Assembly (NCBI GenBank): GCA_004794655.1
Contig: SMMW01000555.1
Coordinates: forward strand, 3,834,001 to 3,898,000
Direction of reading: 5' to 3'
DNA length: 64,000 nucleotides
DNA from: Marisa cornuarietis
Lineage: Eukaryota > Mollusca > Gastropoda > Architaenioglossa > Ampullariidae
Below, one piece after another: positions 22,401 through 59,345 of this stretch. The translations under genes were made by a program, and so were the position numbers. Within the stretch, counting starts at the first letter, position 1; the number at the start of each line of letters is the position of its first letter. The notes below the pieces were generated by a model. That model ran no database searches and was not told where the DNA came from. It saw only the letters and a list, made by a program, of their open reading frames with translations.

Positions 22401-24600
22401 CTTGTCCAGTGTGTGTCAGTGACATGTACCTGCTTATGTCTAATGGTTGTGCTTGGCAATCATGGACTGAAGTCCTGTGCTAAGTGTCTATATATAAATA
22501 TATATGTGCAACATCATGTAACCATCTACACCTGTTTAAAGTTCATTATTCCATGGATGTGGTAGATTGCTGTCATAAATCTTCCTGATTACTGGCAGCA
22601 TACATATTATTCACATCGTGTCCAGCATATTAGTAAAATGTTTGTCAGCATCCTACCAACTATTCCAGAAGTTTTGGCTTGAATGAAACAAGAGTGATAT
22701 AAACATATCCACACAGCAACAGAAAGGCATGCAGATTTTAGAACATTTACATATGTGTGGATGAAGTTGTATCCCTGTTAATGTTTATTACCTTTGTACT
22801 CTCCAACACTGAATACAGCAGATGGGTAACAGGTTAATCTGGCTGCAGGCCTTTCTTATTACAGGAAAATATAAATACCATCTGACATAGGATTCCTTGT
22901 CTGTTAAGAGTGTTTAAGGAAACATGGAGGCTTTCTTCAATGTGGATTTTAGGAAAGTTATACATGCTTTCTTGAATCGGATTTCCAGTAAAACGGTTTT
23001 TATATACCACAGATCGCGACCCTGAGTTTTATGCAATATGTCATCAGTAATGATAGATGTCTGTTGTTTGTACTGAACCATTTCTGAAAGGGATACTTTT
23101 GTGCTACAAGATCCATTGGTACTGTAATAATGCAGGTGATTTTGCAGTATTGGTAGTACCCATATGGTAACATTTGAATTGAAAACAAGGCTACCTGTGC
23201 AAAGTACATAGCTGCCATTATAAAAATTATTGCACACTTTCCTGGCATTATGGCAACAATTTGAAAATGTCACAGGTGGCAAAGATTTGCTCTCAAAATG
23301 GCTTAGATAGGTAGGAGACATAAGTGACTGCAAAGAAAATATCAGATGTGATAAGCATCTAAGGTCCGTTGTTATTTTTAATGTCCTATACATTTTTATT
23401 TAAGAATTACATAGCAATCTTTGTTTCATTTCATTTTGCAGTGAATTCAGATTTGTTTGTTAGTGTTTAACGTTGTGCCAGCAACTAAGGCTATATCACG
23501 GCGATGAAAGACAAATTTATGACAAAATTCCATCAGAGATCTTCAAAAAGATATAACAGTGTCAGATGTCTTCCTCTAAGTCCACCCAGTAAACTATTGC
23601 AGAAACCTTCGAAGTAGCACCAAGAGCATTTCTTTGTGCCACAGTAGTCCAATTCACTTCACAAAATCTCTTGCAAAAAATAATCTACTTAATACAGTTT
23701 AAGCAGTATGATGCTTTAGAACCCACTTCACTGCTTTCACCTAATGATTGCTCTTCTGTAAGCAGCAGGTAAATCTAACCCACATGCTATATCAAACACA
23801 CAGCTGTAGAAGCATATCGAGGGATGCATCAAACTGCACACACACATACAAAAAGTTACGTAAATGTGTACAAGTTCAAACTGCTGTTATTTTAGGACCG
23901 AACTTGTCAACATGCTCATTTTCAAAGGAATTATGTATGAGCCAGCTGCAACTTAACATAAGATTGTAACAAGTAATAGGATACAGTTTAGGGGAGGAGA
24001 GGGGTGAGTGGAGATGCGAGGAGTGCAAGACGTTTTTGATACTAGTTAGAATTTTTCACATCAACCATTGCACTTCACCTACTCAAAGAAGAGAGGAGTA
24101 AGAATAGTGAAGACTTTAATTGCTCCAACCAAAATTGTAACACAATGCACTAAAACAGAAAATACTACCAGTAATTCTTGTCAGCCATAAGAAGAAAATA
24201 CTGTGCAGGGTCATGTTTTTTTCCCCCGATGAAGACATTTTCAAGGAAGCATGTTTCCACAAGGAGATTTTTACAGTATCCTGAGCATGACAACATGCTA
24301 AGTTGTACTAAAACGCACAAAAGCCAACACTCAGTGGTCAAGCTGACCTACAGGGTCACCAGCTGAGGCAACATACTCATGTGACGAATTGTGTAAGCAA
24401 GATTCACAACATAGAAGCTACTCTCTGAAATTTAGGATTTACAAAACAATGAGACTTTGCACTGAAAATCTTTCCTGGCCAATGCACTTCCTCACTGTTC
24501 AAAATGCTAAAAAAAACCTTGCATGCCATCTTACAAAATTTGCAATGTAAATATACCAGCACAAAAATGACACAAAAGAAATAATAATCTGCCAGATTTT
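22401..24600. other. Intergenic sequence between convergent genes
   Basis: This is AT-rich sequence between the adaptor 3' end and the ZFR 3' end. Apart from a reversed SINE/LINE tail at about 23440-23510 I see nothing in it. The minus-strand open frame at 22914-23393 has no recognisable domain and ends in unstructured sequence, so I do not call a gene. Confidence 0.5.
23440..23510 (-). mobile_element. Reversed SINE/LINE tail fragment
   Basis: The sequence 'gccagcaactaaggctatatc' is the reverse complement of the tail of the SINE at 22217-22400. Only the 3' domain remains. Confidence 0.55.
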
Positions 24601-24617
24601 GTAACTGCAAAATCAAT

Positions 24618-24623
24618 TTTATT
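24618..24623 (-). terminator. Likely ZFR poly(A) signal
   Basis: TTTATT on the plus strand is AATAAA on the transcript strand, about 590 bases after the ZFR stop at 25213. This gives a 3' UTR of about 0.6 kb. A further AATAAA near 23394-23399 would give a longer one. Confidence 0.45.
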
Positions 24624-25212
24624 TTTAAAGGCAGTTAAATGTTGAAAGTTTTTCAATAGCAAATATAGACTAACAACTGGTATCAGAGAGCACCAGTTTT
24701 GCCTTTAAGATTACTATAATGTCTTCGATGATCTTTGCTTTAGATAGCTGACCATGATGGTCTAATGACCTGTTTCTAAAAGATAGTGTGATGAAACCAT
24801 CTGACCCCCAAAATAATACAAAGCTGCTTCTTTATATAACAATCTGAAAACAGCCAAATGAGATTTCCACATTGCTCATGCTTGTAATTTGTTCTCTCCT
24901 GCAATTTGTGAATGTCTCGCGCAGGCACAAACTTCATAAACAGGCAACAAAGCTCGCAATTGCTTCCATTTTCTTCCGTTCTCATTCATAACTCACACAG
25001 GACAAATGGCTCAGTGAATACACATTTCTGCACTCCTGAAAATGTGCAGCAAAGTGGGTTACACTTGATAAACAATGACATCAATACAAGCAGCAATGGC
25101 ATCCTCAAGGTGGGGGGGGGGGCAAGACAACACCAGGAAATGCCACTAGTCCTCTGCCCCCACACAATAAATGCAGGATGCAAAGTGGCCGACTTGCAGA
25201 TGTTTGATGCAG

Positions 25213-51145
<25,933 letters not shown>

Positions 51146-52090
51146 TGCACCCGGTACTATCTGCAAAAAATAGATGACCGTTTTTTTCTAATGAATAAGT
51201 GCTCTTTGTGGGGCGGTAAAATAATCTTTTACAGCATCAAAGAATATATTGCAGGTAATGTAAAAGATCCCAGGTAAAGATGAAAATTATGTCAAACATT
51301 TTGCATTGAAGTATCGAAAAGATGTGCTAGAATCATCACGACGCAAGTACATGCATGAAGGATAAGCTACACTGCATATCATCGTGCACAAAACAAAGAA
51401 CGGTCACGGCCAAAATCGATTTTTTTTAACGTTTCAATCTGGAGGATTTAAGAAGTGTCTTTAAAATATTATAGATATATGTCATACTAATGTGTAATTC
51501 CTAAAACTATTAGGAAAGTTTGCCACGTGAAAGTCTTTTTTAAAAAAAATGTCTTGACGCACACGAAGCAGTTAAAAAATACTATTTAGAAATAAAAGGG
51601 TCAAAAACTGCAGAATGGAGAACAGTTCTCTTTACCTTATTCACTCACACACATACCCAAACATAAATACGTACACACTACACATGAGCACATGTATGCA
51701 TTTATCAAACTCACACAGAGGTACAAAATAAAACATTTTTAAAATACTCCAACCCGGCTTCAGCTTTTGTTGACAGGATTTCTCGGCTGGTCCAATCTCA
51801 TAAAATTAATCGATAACCTTGCCATTAGATGTTAGGTTTAGCATCTTATCGTCTAATACGTTGAAGTGCAATGTAATATATATGCATAAAGCCAGATTTA
51901 TCTTAATAGCAATGTAAGACAACCTGCATTTTCCGGATAACGATCACTCGACCTTTCCGTCTACATCGGCAGGCACGCTGGATTCAAAATGGCGTCTAAA
52001 CTCTACATACCTACTTTATTCACAATAGAAGTGGGCAGATAAGATGCCGTATAGCGCAATAATGCAATTTTTAAAATAAAACATACTTAC

Positions 52091-52260
52091 ACTGTTGATG
52101 CTGTACGCAATATTGGATATCCTTTAAAATATATGAAATCGATAAAATTTTCGGAAATTTTTCATCCGAAACGCCGGCTTTTGAGTACGTCTACTTTAGT
52201 GCCGTGCGCACCACTTACGTCACTTCCTTTACAACGGTACGAGCTGCACCCTCCTTCAAA
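52091..52260 (-). promoter_or_regulatory. ZFR: Likely ZFR 5' UTR exon and core promoter
   Basis: On the minus strand a strong donor (CAGT|GTAAGTATG) ends a putative noncoding exon at 52091. Upstream of it lies TTACGTCA at 52215-52222, a CRE/ATF-type site, overlapping CACTTCCTTT, an ETS-type site. This is a common housekeeping promoter arrangement. There is also an AAAATGGCGTC motif at about 51988, which resembles a YY1 site. No TATA box is obvious. The start site is inferred, not seen. Confidence 0.5.
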
Positions 52261-52452
52261 CTTGTAACAACGTATGATTTTTCTGAGCGGATAAAAGAAA
52301 AAGATTCAAAAACCTCTTCAGAATGCCAAATGTCATCGTATCATAACTTGTTATTGTGACTTAACAAATTGACAATATTCTCAAATTGCTTACAAAATGT
52401 CTTTTATGATGATACCAATAAAAGGAATTTCTGACATCGGAGATCAGTTAAT

Positions 52453-53745
52453 ATAGTAGTCGTAGTGAAGATTTTTATAGCGCATATTCACACTCATAGA
52501 GAGCATGCTCTTAGCGCTTAAAACGAGGAAGAGACGTGGACTAAGTAGATACAGAACAAAGGGGACGAAAGAAAACGACAGTACTGACGAAACAGAAAAC
52601 AGAAGGCATCAAGTAACAGGAACAGAGAAATATAATGATTCTGCGAGAAAGATGGGTAAAGTAGCAAGAGGGAAGGGGGGGGTTAAGAAGGACGAGCATT
52701 GTGGACTGTGTTAGGAGTAATGCTCAAGGAAGAGGTGCGTTTTCAGTGCAGATTTGAAAGATTCAGTTGTAGGAAGGTGGCGGATATGGAAAGGAAGAGA
52801 TCGAGTTCCATTGTTTTGCAGCACAGTAGCCAAAAGTCCTGTGACCATATGTTGTTGTTCTGGTGACAGGAACAGTTAGGATACGGTCGTCAGACGAAGA
52901 GCGTAGTTGTCTGGACGGAGAGTAAGGGATGAGAAGTTCAGAGAAATAGTCAGGACAGGAGCCAGCAAAGAAATTAAAACACAGCACAGACAGTTTGTAC
53001 TGAATGCGAGAACGGACGGGTAGCCAGTGTAGAAAACGAAGGAGAGGAGTGACATGATCCTGTTTCCTTGCTCTACGCACCAGACGCGCAGCAGAGTTCT
53101 GTACTCTCTGGAGTCTCTGAATGAGGTAGTCAGGGCAGCCTGCCAGCAATAAGGAGTTGCAGTAGTCAAGTCGAGAAAGAACAAACGCACAGACAAGAGT
53201 GTTGGTAGCGCGTGTAGAGAGAAAGTGACGGATAGCACTGATCTTACGGAGCTCATAATAGGCAGACCGACAGACAGATGCTACATGTCTATCGAGTGTC
53301 ATGTCATCAGTGACAATAAATCCCAGATTCCTAACGGATGACGTGAAGGTGATGTTGCTGTCGCCCACCTTGATGTGATTGGGCAGACTGATGAGTGAAG
53401 GTTGATGTCTTCTTCTATGGCACAAGAGGGCTTCCGTTTTATCATCATTTAGTTTAAGCTTGTTTTTTTGCCATCCAGCCCTTGACATCGCTGATACAAG
53501 CTTCTATAGAGCTAATAGCAGAATGAGACTCAGCCGGCGGAGTGGAACAGTAAAGCTGCGTGTCATCAGCATAGGATTGATGAGAAACCTGGTGAGACTG
53601 GATGCATGATGAAAGGGGCTTAGTATACAGGATGAACAGAACTGGGCCAAGTATTGAGCCTTGGGGAACACCACAGAAAAGTGAAGCAGGGCGAGATATC
53701 TGACCATCAACTAACACAGTCTGGGTCCTATCAGTGAGATATCAC
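52453..53745 (-). pseudogene. 5'-truncated LINE, reverse transcriptase C-terminal part
   Basis: The minus strand carries 'GVPQGSILGPVLF' and the catalytic YADD box at about 53573-53562, then the thumb and C-terminal region ('LSRLDYCNSLLLAG', 'RVQNSAARLVRR', 'FLHWLPVRSRIQYK') typical of jockey/CR1-type non-LTR retrotransposons. The frame changes once, in a run of seven T on the plus strand near 53464-53470. Upstream palm motifs and the endonuclease are absent, so the copy is 5' truncated near 53745. The 3' end has the 'tatagcgc' tail. It lies just upstream of the ZFR promoter. Confidence 0.85.
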
Positions 53746-54074
53746 GATATGACAGTAATAACTCAACTTACTCAAGTACACTAATATCAACTTTATTCTG
53801 ATAATCCCCTATAAAACCTCCCTTACTAGTCCAGCTGAATGTTGAAAACTTCCAACAATTGTACCTGGGGGTAAGGGTAATAATATACCGGAGACTATCT
53901 TTTGCGTCTCTGTATATGTAGCAGGGTGGGACGAGATCAGCTTGCACAGTCTCACCACAATAATCAACACAACACCGTCGTGGGTTCAGGTTTACTAGTG
54001 CGTCAGAGGATAGATCTGACTAGGCGAAAACATATACATCATGCTCCCACCTCTCAACTCTCCGTCCAACTCCC

Positions 54075-54322
54075 CTCCCTTTGTTTGGTTGGTTTAGTTA
54101 GTGGGAAAGTGCTTCCACCTTGCGGCGATTTCGCACTATGGGGGGGGGGGAAGAGAGGGGGAGGAAACCGGAGTACCCGGAGAAAACCCCCGGCACCCAG
54201 CCCTGCGAACAGGTGTCACACACAGAGAGTGTCCCGAGACGAGATCTGAACCCTGAGCCGCTCACTGCAGTGGTGACAAGCGAGTGTTTTAACCACTACA
54301 CTACCGGGGGCCCCTATACTCC
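54075..54322 (-). mobile_element. tRNA-derived SINE
   Basis: Read on the minus strand, TAGTGTAGTGG (A box) is followed by GGTTCAGATCTC (B box), then a body containing the 'ggttttctccgggtactccg' segment, and finally a 'ctaaaccaaccaaac' tail. The same family is seen at 962-1100. The open frames crossing it on the plus strand are not genes. Confidence 0.8.
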
Positions 54323-54874
54323 CCTCCCTTCTCCCTCTCTCACCCTCTTATCCCCTCATACCCGACTTTTCCAAAAGCCCTGTCCTTGTTACTAGGTGCC
54401 CCCCTCCCGCCGGATCGCCGTTCGGCCAGTGGTTTTCCCCCGCGACCCCCTCCCATTCTCTTTCGGTCACAAGGTTGCCGACCGGCCGGTGTAAGTCACC
54501 TACCTATCTATGCCTGTGTGTATGTGCAATGCGGGTGTGTACCTGTGCCTGTGCGTGCCATACCCACACTACTATATATATATATATTATATGCACTATA
54601 TTCCCTCGCATTGTATGTACGAGAAACACCGCCGATACACACACACACACACACATAAAACCACTGTCTCTCGAGATTAATTTCTGCTTCACCAGATTGA
54701 AGTGTAGATGTATATATGTACTCCTAGGCTGGACTGACAAACATTTTATACGAGTAAGGATACAAGTCCATGGGGTTGGTGATGGCTCTTCGTCTCAATC
54801 GTCTGACAGGCTGAGTGAAATCTCGCTGTATGGGTAACCATGTGCACATAGAGAACACTGTAGATGTGAAAGTA

Positions 54875-55215
54875 TACTGCTCAAAACAATAGAAAGGTCA
54901 CTTGTATAGTCAACCAATGTTTCGTGACAACAAACACATAGACAATAACATTGAATTAAAGCATTTTTTATTCATTAAATGAAACATTATCAGCCAATTT
55001 CCTTGAAACACAAAGTCAGATTCTTCAGCGAAGAGGACTTGGCCCGTTGTATCCTTGTCCATTCCAGACTGCGTCGTGTCCGTGCAAGACGAGCAGAGCG
55101 GTGTGCAGGCGTCGGGACAGGGTAGACAGCGGGGCGCCTTGACCAAAGACTGCTCTCCCTGTGCCGGTTGCGACCCGTCTGGTCACAGACGGCTACGTTG
55201 GCGGCTGCTTGCATT
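54875..55215 (-). pseudogene. Tc1-like transposon end with transposase remnant
   Basis: The sequence 'tactgctcaaaacaatagaa' at about 54879 resembles a Tc1-type terminal repeat. On the minus strand 55214-54970, 'HRSARLARTRRSLEWTR' resembles the 'HR.ARL.W.R....W' block just before a catalytic aspartate region in Tc1 transposases. The frame is broken after that. LINE tails have been inserted on its other side. Confidence 0.6.
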
Positions 55216-55261
55216 TGTCCCCATGAGTGTGCTGGCAGTAACTGTTCTCTGTCTTATAGCC

Positions 55262-55345
55262 GACAGAATTATTATCATTATTAAAGTAGACTTATATAGC
55301 GCAATTTTCAACCCCAGAGTCGACTCAATGCGCTTTCCAAAAAAA
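55262..55345 (-). mobile_element. LINE 3' tail fragment
   Basis: ATTATT tail, then 'gacttatatagcgcaatttt' and 'gactcaatgcgctttcc', the tail pattern common to the LINE copies in this window. A similar fragment lies at about 55805-55880 ('cttgtatagcgccaaatcg', 'ctcaaggcgctg'). Both lie between the two parts of a Tc1 relic. Confidence 0.6.
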
Positions 55346-56109
55346 AAAGCTTTAAAACAGATTGACACAGAAACCATGTTCAAACAAAGACCAAACTTAT
55401 TAACAAACAATTATACAGAGACATTGCAACAAACACAAATACAAGGTAGAAAAAGAAAATACCGCACACAAGCATGAACATAACATCTAAAGGATAACAT
55501 TGAGAGTCATGGTGTGGCGGAGTCTACAGCTGTGAGCTAAACCATTCGACGAATGTCAGCAGACACAGTCACAGTGAGTGCAGCTCAATACGCCCAGAGC
55601 ACGCATGCATGTCCACACGACGACGACGAAGACAAGCAGACAAATGGCCACCCATGTCCGGCGTGCACATAGATTGCTGATAGAGGCACCACCATATGCA
55701 AATGTAATGTCTATAGAAGGACGAATGGGACGAAGAAACACATGAAGCCAGTAGTCGGTAACAGTTTGCTCAACCCAATTAAAAATCTGTAAGCGAGGCT
55801 GCAAATTATAATGAAATAATGATGTTGGCTTGTATAGCGCCAAATCGTGGCCTGTGGACAGCTCAAGGCGCTGACGTCAAAATAAGATGACGACAAAATG
55901 TGGGTGTGTAGTGGGCCGTCTTCTCCACGTCACAGGGCAGCGTCCACACACAGCAAGAACACAGTCCTCAGCACAAATATCCAACATGTCATACAAACCG
56001 GAATACACTCCATAGAACAAATATCAAACATGTCATACACTCCACAGAAAATGCAACATCCAACAGAAGACACAAGTTTCACTGGAACGCCAGCACTGGA
56101 ACGCCAGTG

Positions 56110-56310
56110 AACCTGTCCTGTTTTCTGGTAGTTGATCACTTGACCGCGGATGTCTTTCCTATGCAACACCTCCTGTTAAATTGTAGCAGTCTCTTAGAGT
56201 TTGAATGACAGAGTGAGCAACTCCCAACTGGTGCCCAATTTCTCAAATGCCCACGCCCTCCTGCAGCCATGCATTGACCCTACCTTGGTGGACATTACTT
56301 AATCGTCGTT
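56110..56310 (-). pseudogene. Tc1-like transposase N-terminal helix-turn-helix remnant
   Basis: Read on the minus strand from about 56290, 'GRVNAWLQEGVGI', then a stop, then 'EIGHQLGVAHSVIQTLRD' and 'YNLTGGVA' match the paired-like DNA-binding domain of Tc1 transposases. This may be the 5' half of the element whose 3' half lies at 54875-55215, separated by later insertions. Confidence 0.6.
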
Positions 56311-56329
56311 TCTGAGGCGTGATTGAAAA

Positions 56330-57898
56330 GGAGCATAGAAATCGTCAATATTCCCTACCCCCGGGCTCTGATATCGCTTTTTCTGAATTTTACAAACGTA
56401 GGCTATATCAGTCCATGCTCAAATTCTTTGGCCGGCCATTTCGCGAAGTCGCCGCGATACTCCGGCCAAAACGCGATGTACTGCATGATACCCAATTGAG
56501 ACACGGAGGTTGCACAAAGATGGAAAAGGAGCTACAAACTAAGTACAAAAATGTCACCAAAGAAGTTATTACGTTATTTCTCCGCTTATGCAAGCCATGT
56601 CAAACAAACTGTCTAATCCTAAGAAAGGTCTAGTTTTCAAATCTTTGATATTTAAAGAATTTAATTCAAGTTGCCAGGTGGATCTCATTGACATGCAGAC
56701 GAACCCTGACGAAGAGTACAGGTTTATACTCAATTATCAGGATTATTTAACCAAGTTTGTATTACTACGGCCTCTGAAAAGCAAAAGAGCAGAAGAAGTT
56801 GCTTACCAGTTACTTGGTATCTTCACCACCATATAGGTGCTCCAAGCGTGCTTCAATCAGATAGTGGGAGAGAATTTGTGAACCAAGTTATAAATGAACT
56901 GAAGAACATGTGGCCAGAATTGAAGCTGGTTCACGGAAAACCGAGGCATAGCCAGAGCCAAGGTTCCATCGAACGTGCGCAGGATATTAAGAATATGATG
57001 ATGACATGGATGCAGACAAATGAATCAACACATTTGGCTGACAGTATCCGATTTATTCAATTCATGAAAAACCGTTCTTTTTACCAAGGCATTCAGCAGT
57101 CATCATATGAGGCCATGTTTGGCTGCAAAGCGAAATTGAGGCTGAGTACCTCAAATCTGCCCAAAGAGGTTGTCGATATCTTAGTTACAGAAGAAGACCT
57201 TGAGAATGTCGAACAAGAAATGGAGGGTGCTATAAATTCAGGGAACGCATCTGGAAATGAAGCTCCTGCCGTGGCAGTGGAACCATCGGAAAGTCCTGAA
57301 GGGTTGGCTGACAGTAACAATGCGACAATATTCTGTGTGGTATGTGAAAAAGAATGTGGTGCAGCCCATTCTTGTGGATCCTGCAGGAAAGATGTTCATG
57401 CAATTTGTGGAATAAGTAATGAAGCAGGCGAAGGTTACGGAAGGGAAATTTTTTGCAGGCTATGTCACAATAAACAAGAAATCAGGAAGAAGGGGTCAGC
57501 AGCTCATGCTACTTTGCAAGCTCAAGGTGCAAAGAATCTGAGAAGTTCAGGTGCAAAATTCTTGAAAGAGGTCGCGGTGACCCAAGAAGCGTTCTTGCTG
57601 TTGTCATAAACGTCGAGGACGGTTTCTACAAGCTAGGAACAGAACATAGGGTTCTCAAGCAACTATATTCCGAAAGTGAGTTTTCCATTCTGTATGAGAA
57701 ACTACTTACACTTGATTCCGTAGGCACAGAAGAAAAATCACTACGAACCGTTGCGTCTTCCCAATCACTGACAGGGGGGCAAGGCTACACGAGATGAAAT
57801 TGTTCTACTGAGTGCACAACAAATCGCTGTAAATGCAGAAACAACAAACTTTTATGTAATTCGAAATGTCTCAAATCCAACAAAACATGGCAGTGATT
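56330..57898 (+). pseudogene. Ginger/KRBA2-like DDE integrase, frameshifted
   Basis: Consecutive plus-strand segments in different frames carry an integrase. 'HDTQLRHGG' and 'CKPCQ' (to about 56605) form an HHCC zinc-binding head. 'CQVDLIDMQ' (first Asp), 'LQSDSGREF' (second Asp, about 56853) and 'GSIERAQDIK' (Glu, about 56968) are the DDE residues. A Cys-rich PHD-like segment ('CVVCEKECGAAHSCGSCRK') follows at 57331-57470. A final 'CTTNRCKCRNNKLLCNSKC' tail at 57813-57869 ends at TGA 57894-57896. There is a TAG at 56834-56836 and at least three frame changes, so it is dead. The domain order matches Ginger-type transposases and their host relatives such as KRBA2, rather than retrovirus-like polyproteins. 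Confidence 0.75.
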
Positions 57899-58067
57899 TT
57901 TTTTTCTTCCGACTTTGGCTAATCCTCCCATGCCATTTCGCGATCAGGCCTGCCGATTCCCAAAATCAAGAAAAGATCGGACATTAACCAGCCAATTTAC
58001 GGCGCTCTTAGACATTTCCCGATATGACCGACCATTTTCAGTTTTGGCCGAGTTCGGGTTTTGGCCG

Positions 58068-58175
58068 TAACATGTCCACCATTGACCTGAAAGCAGGAAA
58101 GGCACCGTTGTCTCATGGACTGAACCAATGTTCTCAGAGTCCTTTGAGGAATTGCCTGCCACTCTTGCTGAAGAA
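58068..58175 (-). pseudogene. Tc1-like transposase C-terminal fragment
   Basis: On the minus strand an unbroken stretch reads 'LQQEWQAIPQRTLRTLVQSM' and then ends in 'VNGGHVT', the usual C-terminus of Tc1-type transposases. Nothing recognisable is attached on its 5' side, so this is a second, separate Tc1 relic. Confidence 0.7.
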
Positions 58176-59234
58176 ATTAATTCAGCTGATTGAGTTCAAC
58201 TGCTTGTTTTACTGAAACAAAGTACACAACACAGTTCTAAAACATTTTTGGCTAAAATTGTTTTAAATAAAATGACTATTTAAAGGACAAACCGAGCGCA
58301 ACATGTTTTCTTTATGATCGGGTTATGTTCGTTTTAAAATAATAATTCCCAAAATGTGAGTACATAATTATGCTTAATTATAAAGATATAAGCCTTCAAA
58401 CATCGGGATTCTCACCTGCCGCTAGGAAGGCGGGAAAAAATTACTCTCATATATTGAAGGTTCTCTTACGTGCCTTGAGTATTTGTAAAAGCGAGTGTGA
58501 CAGGGCGCTATTTTTAGAAATACTTCCGTTTCGTCACTTCTGTTTCCTCGACAAATCCAGGTGTGCTTAAGAGAAATATATTAACATAAAATTTTTCTTG
58601 CCTCTTTGTCATAAAATACCACCGGAACATGTTTTTGTGATACTTTGTGCTTTATTTCCAACGATTTTCGCTGAGCATTCGTGTTGTCCTTTAAGTTTTA
58701 GAAACATGTTAAATCACCAGCCCCATGTGAACAAACACATCAGAGCCCTCTGCTTTATTTCCCAAGACAGTTTAGCACATGCCTTGTACGTCACTCTCTT
58801 ACTTAACATGTATTATGTTTTTGTTGCACGCCATCTTCATTTATCGTGAATAGGATTGCGACAAAGTCGCCATAAACTGTCGAAGTGGTTCATCAGTTAC
58901 GCTACATCGATCGATACGCTCAAACTGGGAAAAAAAGACAACGTTGTAAAACTTCCTGGATAAAATTCAAATAATTGCTGGAGCGAAATTTATGAAGCAG
59001 AGGTCACGTTGTTCCAGGGTTAGCTTCAGGTACAGCAGGGTAAGGTTGCGAGGTCTCGTAATTGTAAACAGGCACAGACCTAAAGGTCCCTGTTTTGCGT
59101 TCAGTCCACGTCGAAGACTACGTAACCTGGAGGATACAAGGTCAGTGATCGTGATCCACCTTGTCTAGAGCACGGTTCGTGGAAGGCGGTCCACAGCCAT
59201 CTCCATTTGAATTTATCTCCCATGATAAATCAGG

Positions 59235-59345
59235 CTTTTTGCCGGCCCCTCAGAAAAGAGACTGAGGATGCAAGAATGTGAACGTCGTTCACTGTCAGCA
59301 TGAAGTTTGCCCCCGCAGAGCCGAGCATCTTCCTACGTAACTGTA
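59235..59345. mobile_element. Truncated MITE, CAGTGGCGTA family
   Basis: The segment 'gaatgtgaacgtcgttcactgtcagcatg' type core and the end 'catcttcctacgtaactg' match the element at 61248-61408 in the same orientation. The left end is missing. Confidence 0.6.

Noticed and set aside
22914..23393. A 159-residue minus-strand open frame between the convergent genes
   Set aside because: It has no recognisable domain and is Cys, Phe and Ser rich as expected for AT-rich noncoding DNA. It could lie in an extended ZFR 3' UTR.
54075..54322. A functional tRNA gene
   Set aside because: Although A and B boxes are present, the cloverleaf stems do not form and the body continues as a SINE shared with 962-1100.
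54120..54395. Plus-strand open frames rich in Pro, Gly and Arg
   Set aside because: They translate the antisense strand of the SINE at 54075-54322.
55055..55477. A 140-residue plus-strand open frame with a Cys-rich start and hydrophobic segment
   Set aside because: It is antisense to the Tc1 transposase remnant and then runs into a LINE tail.
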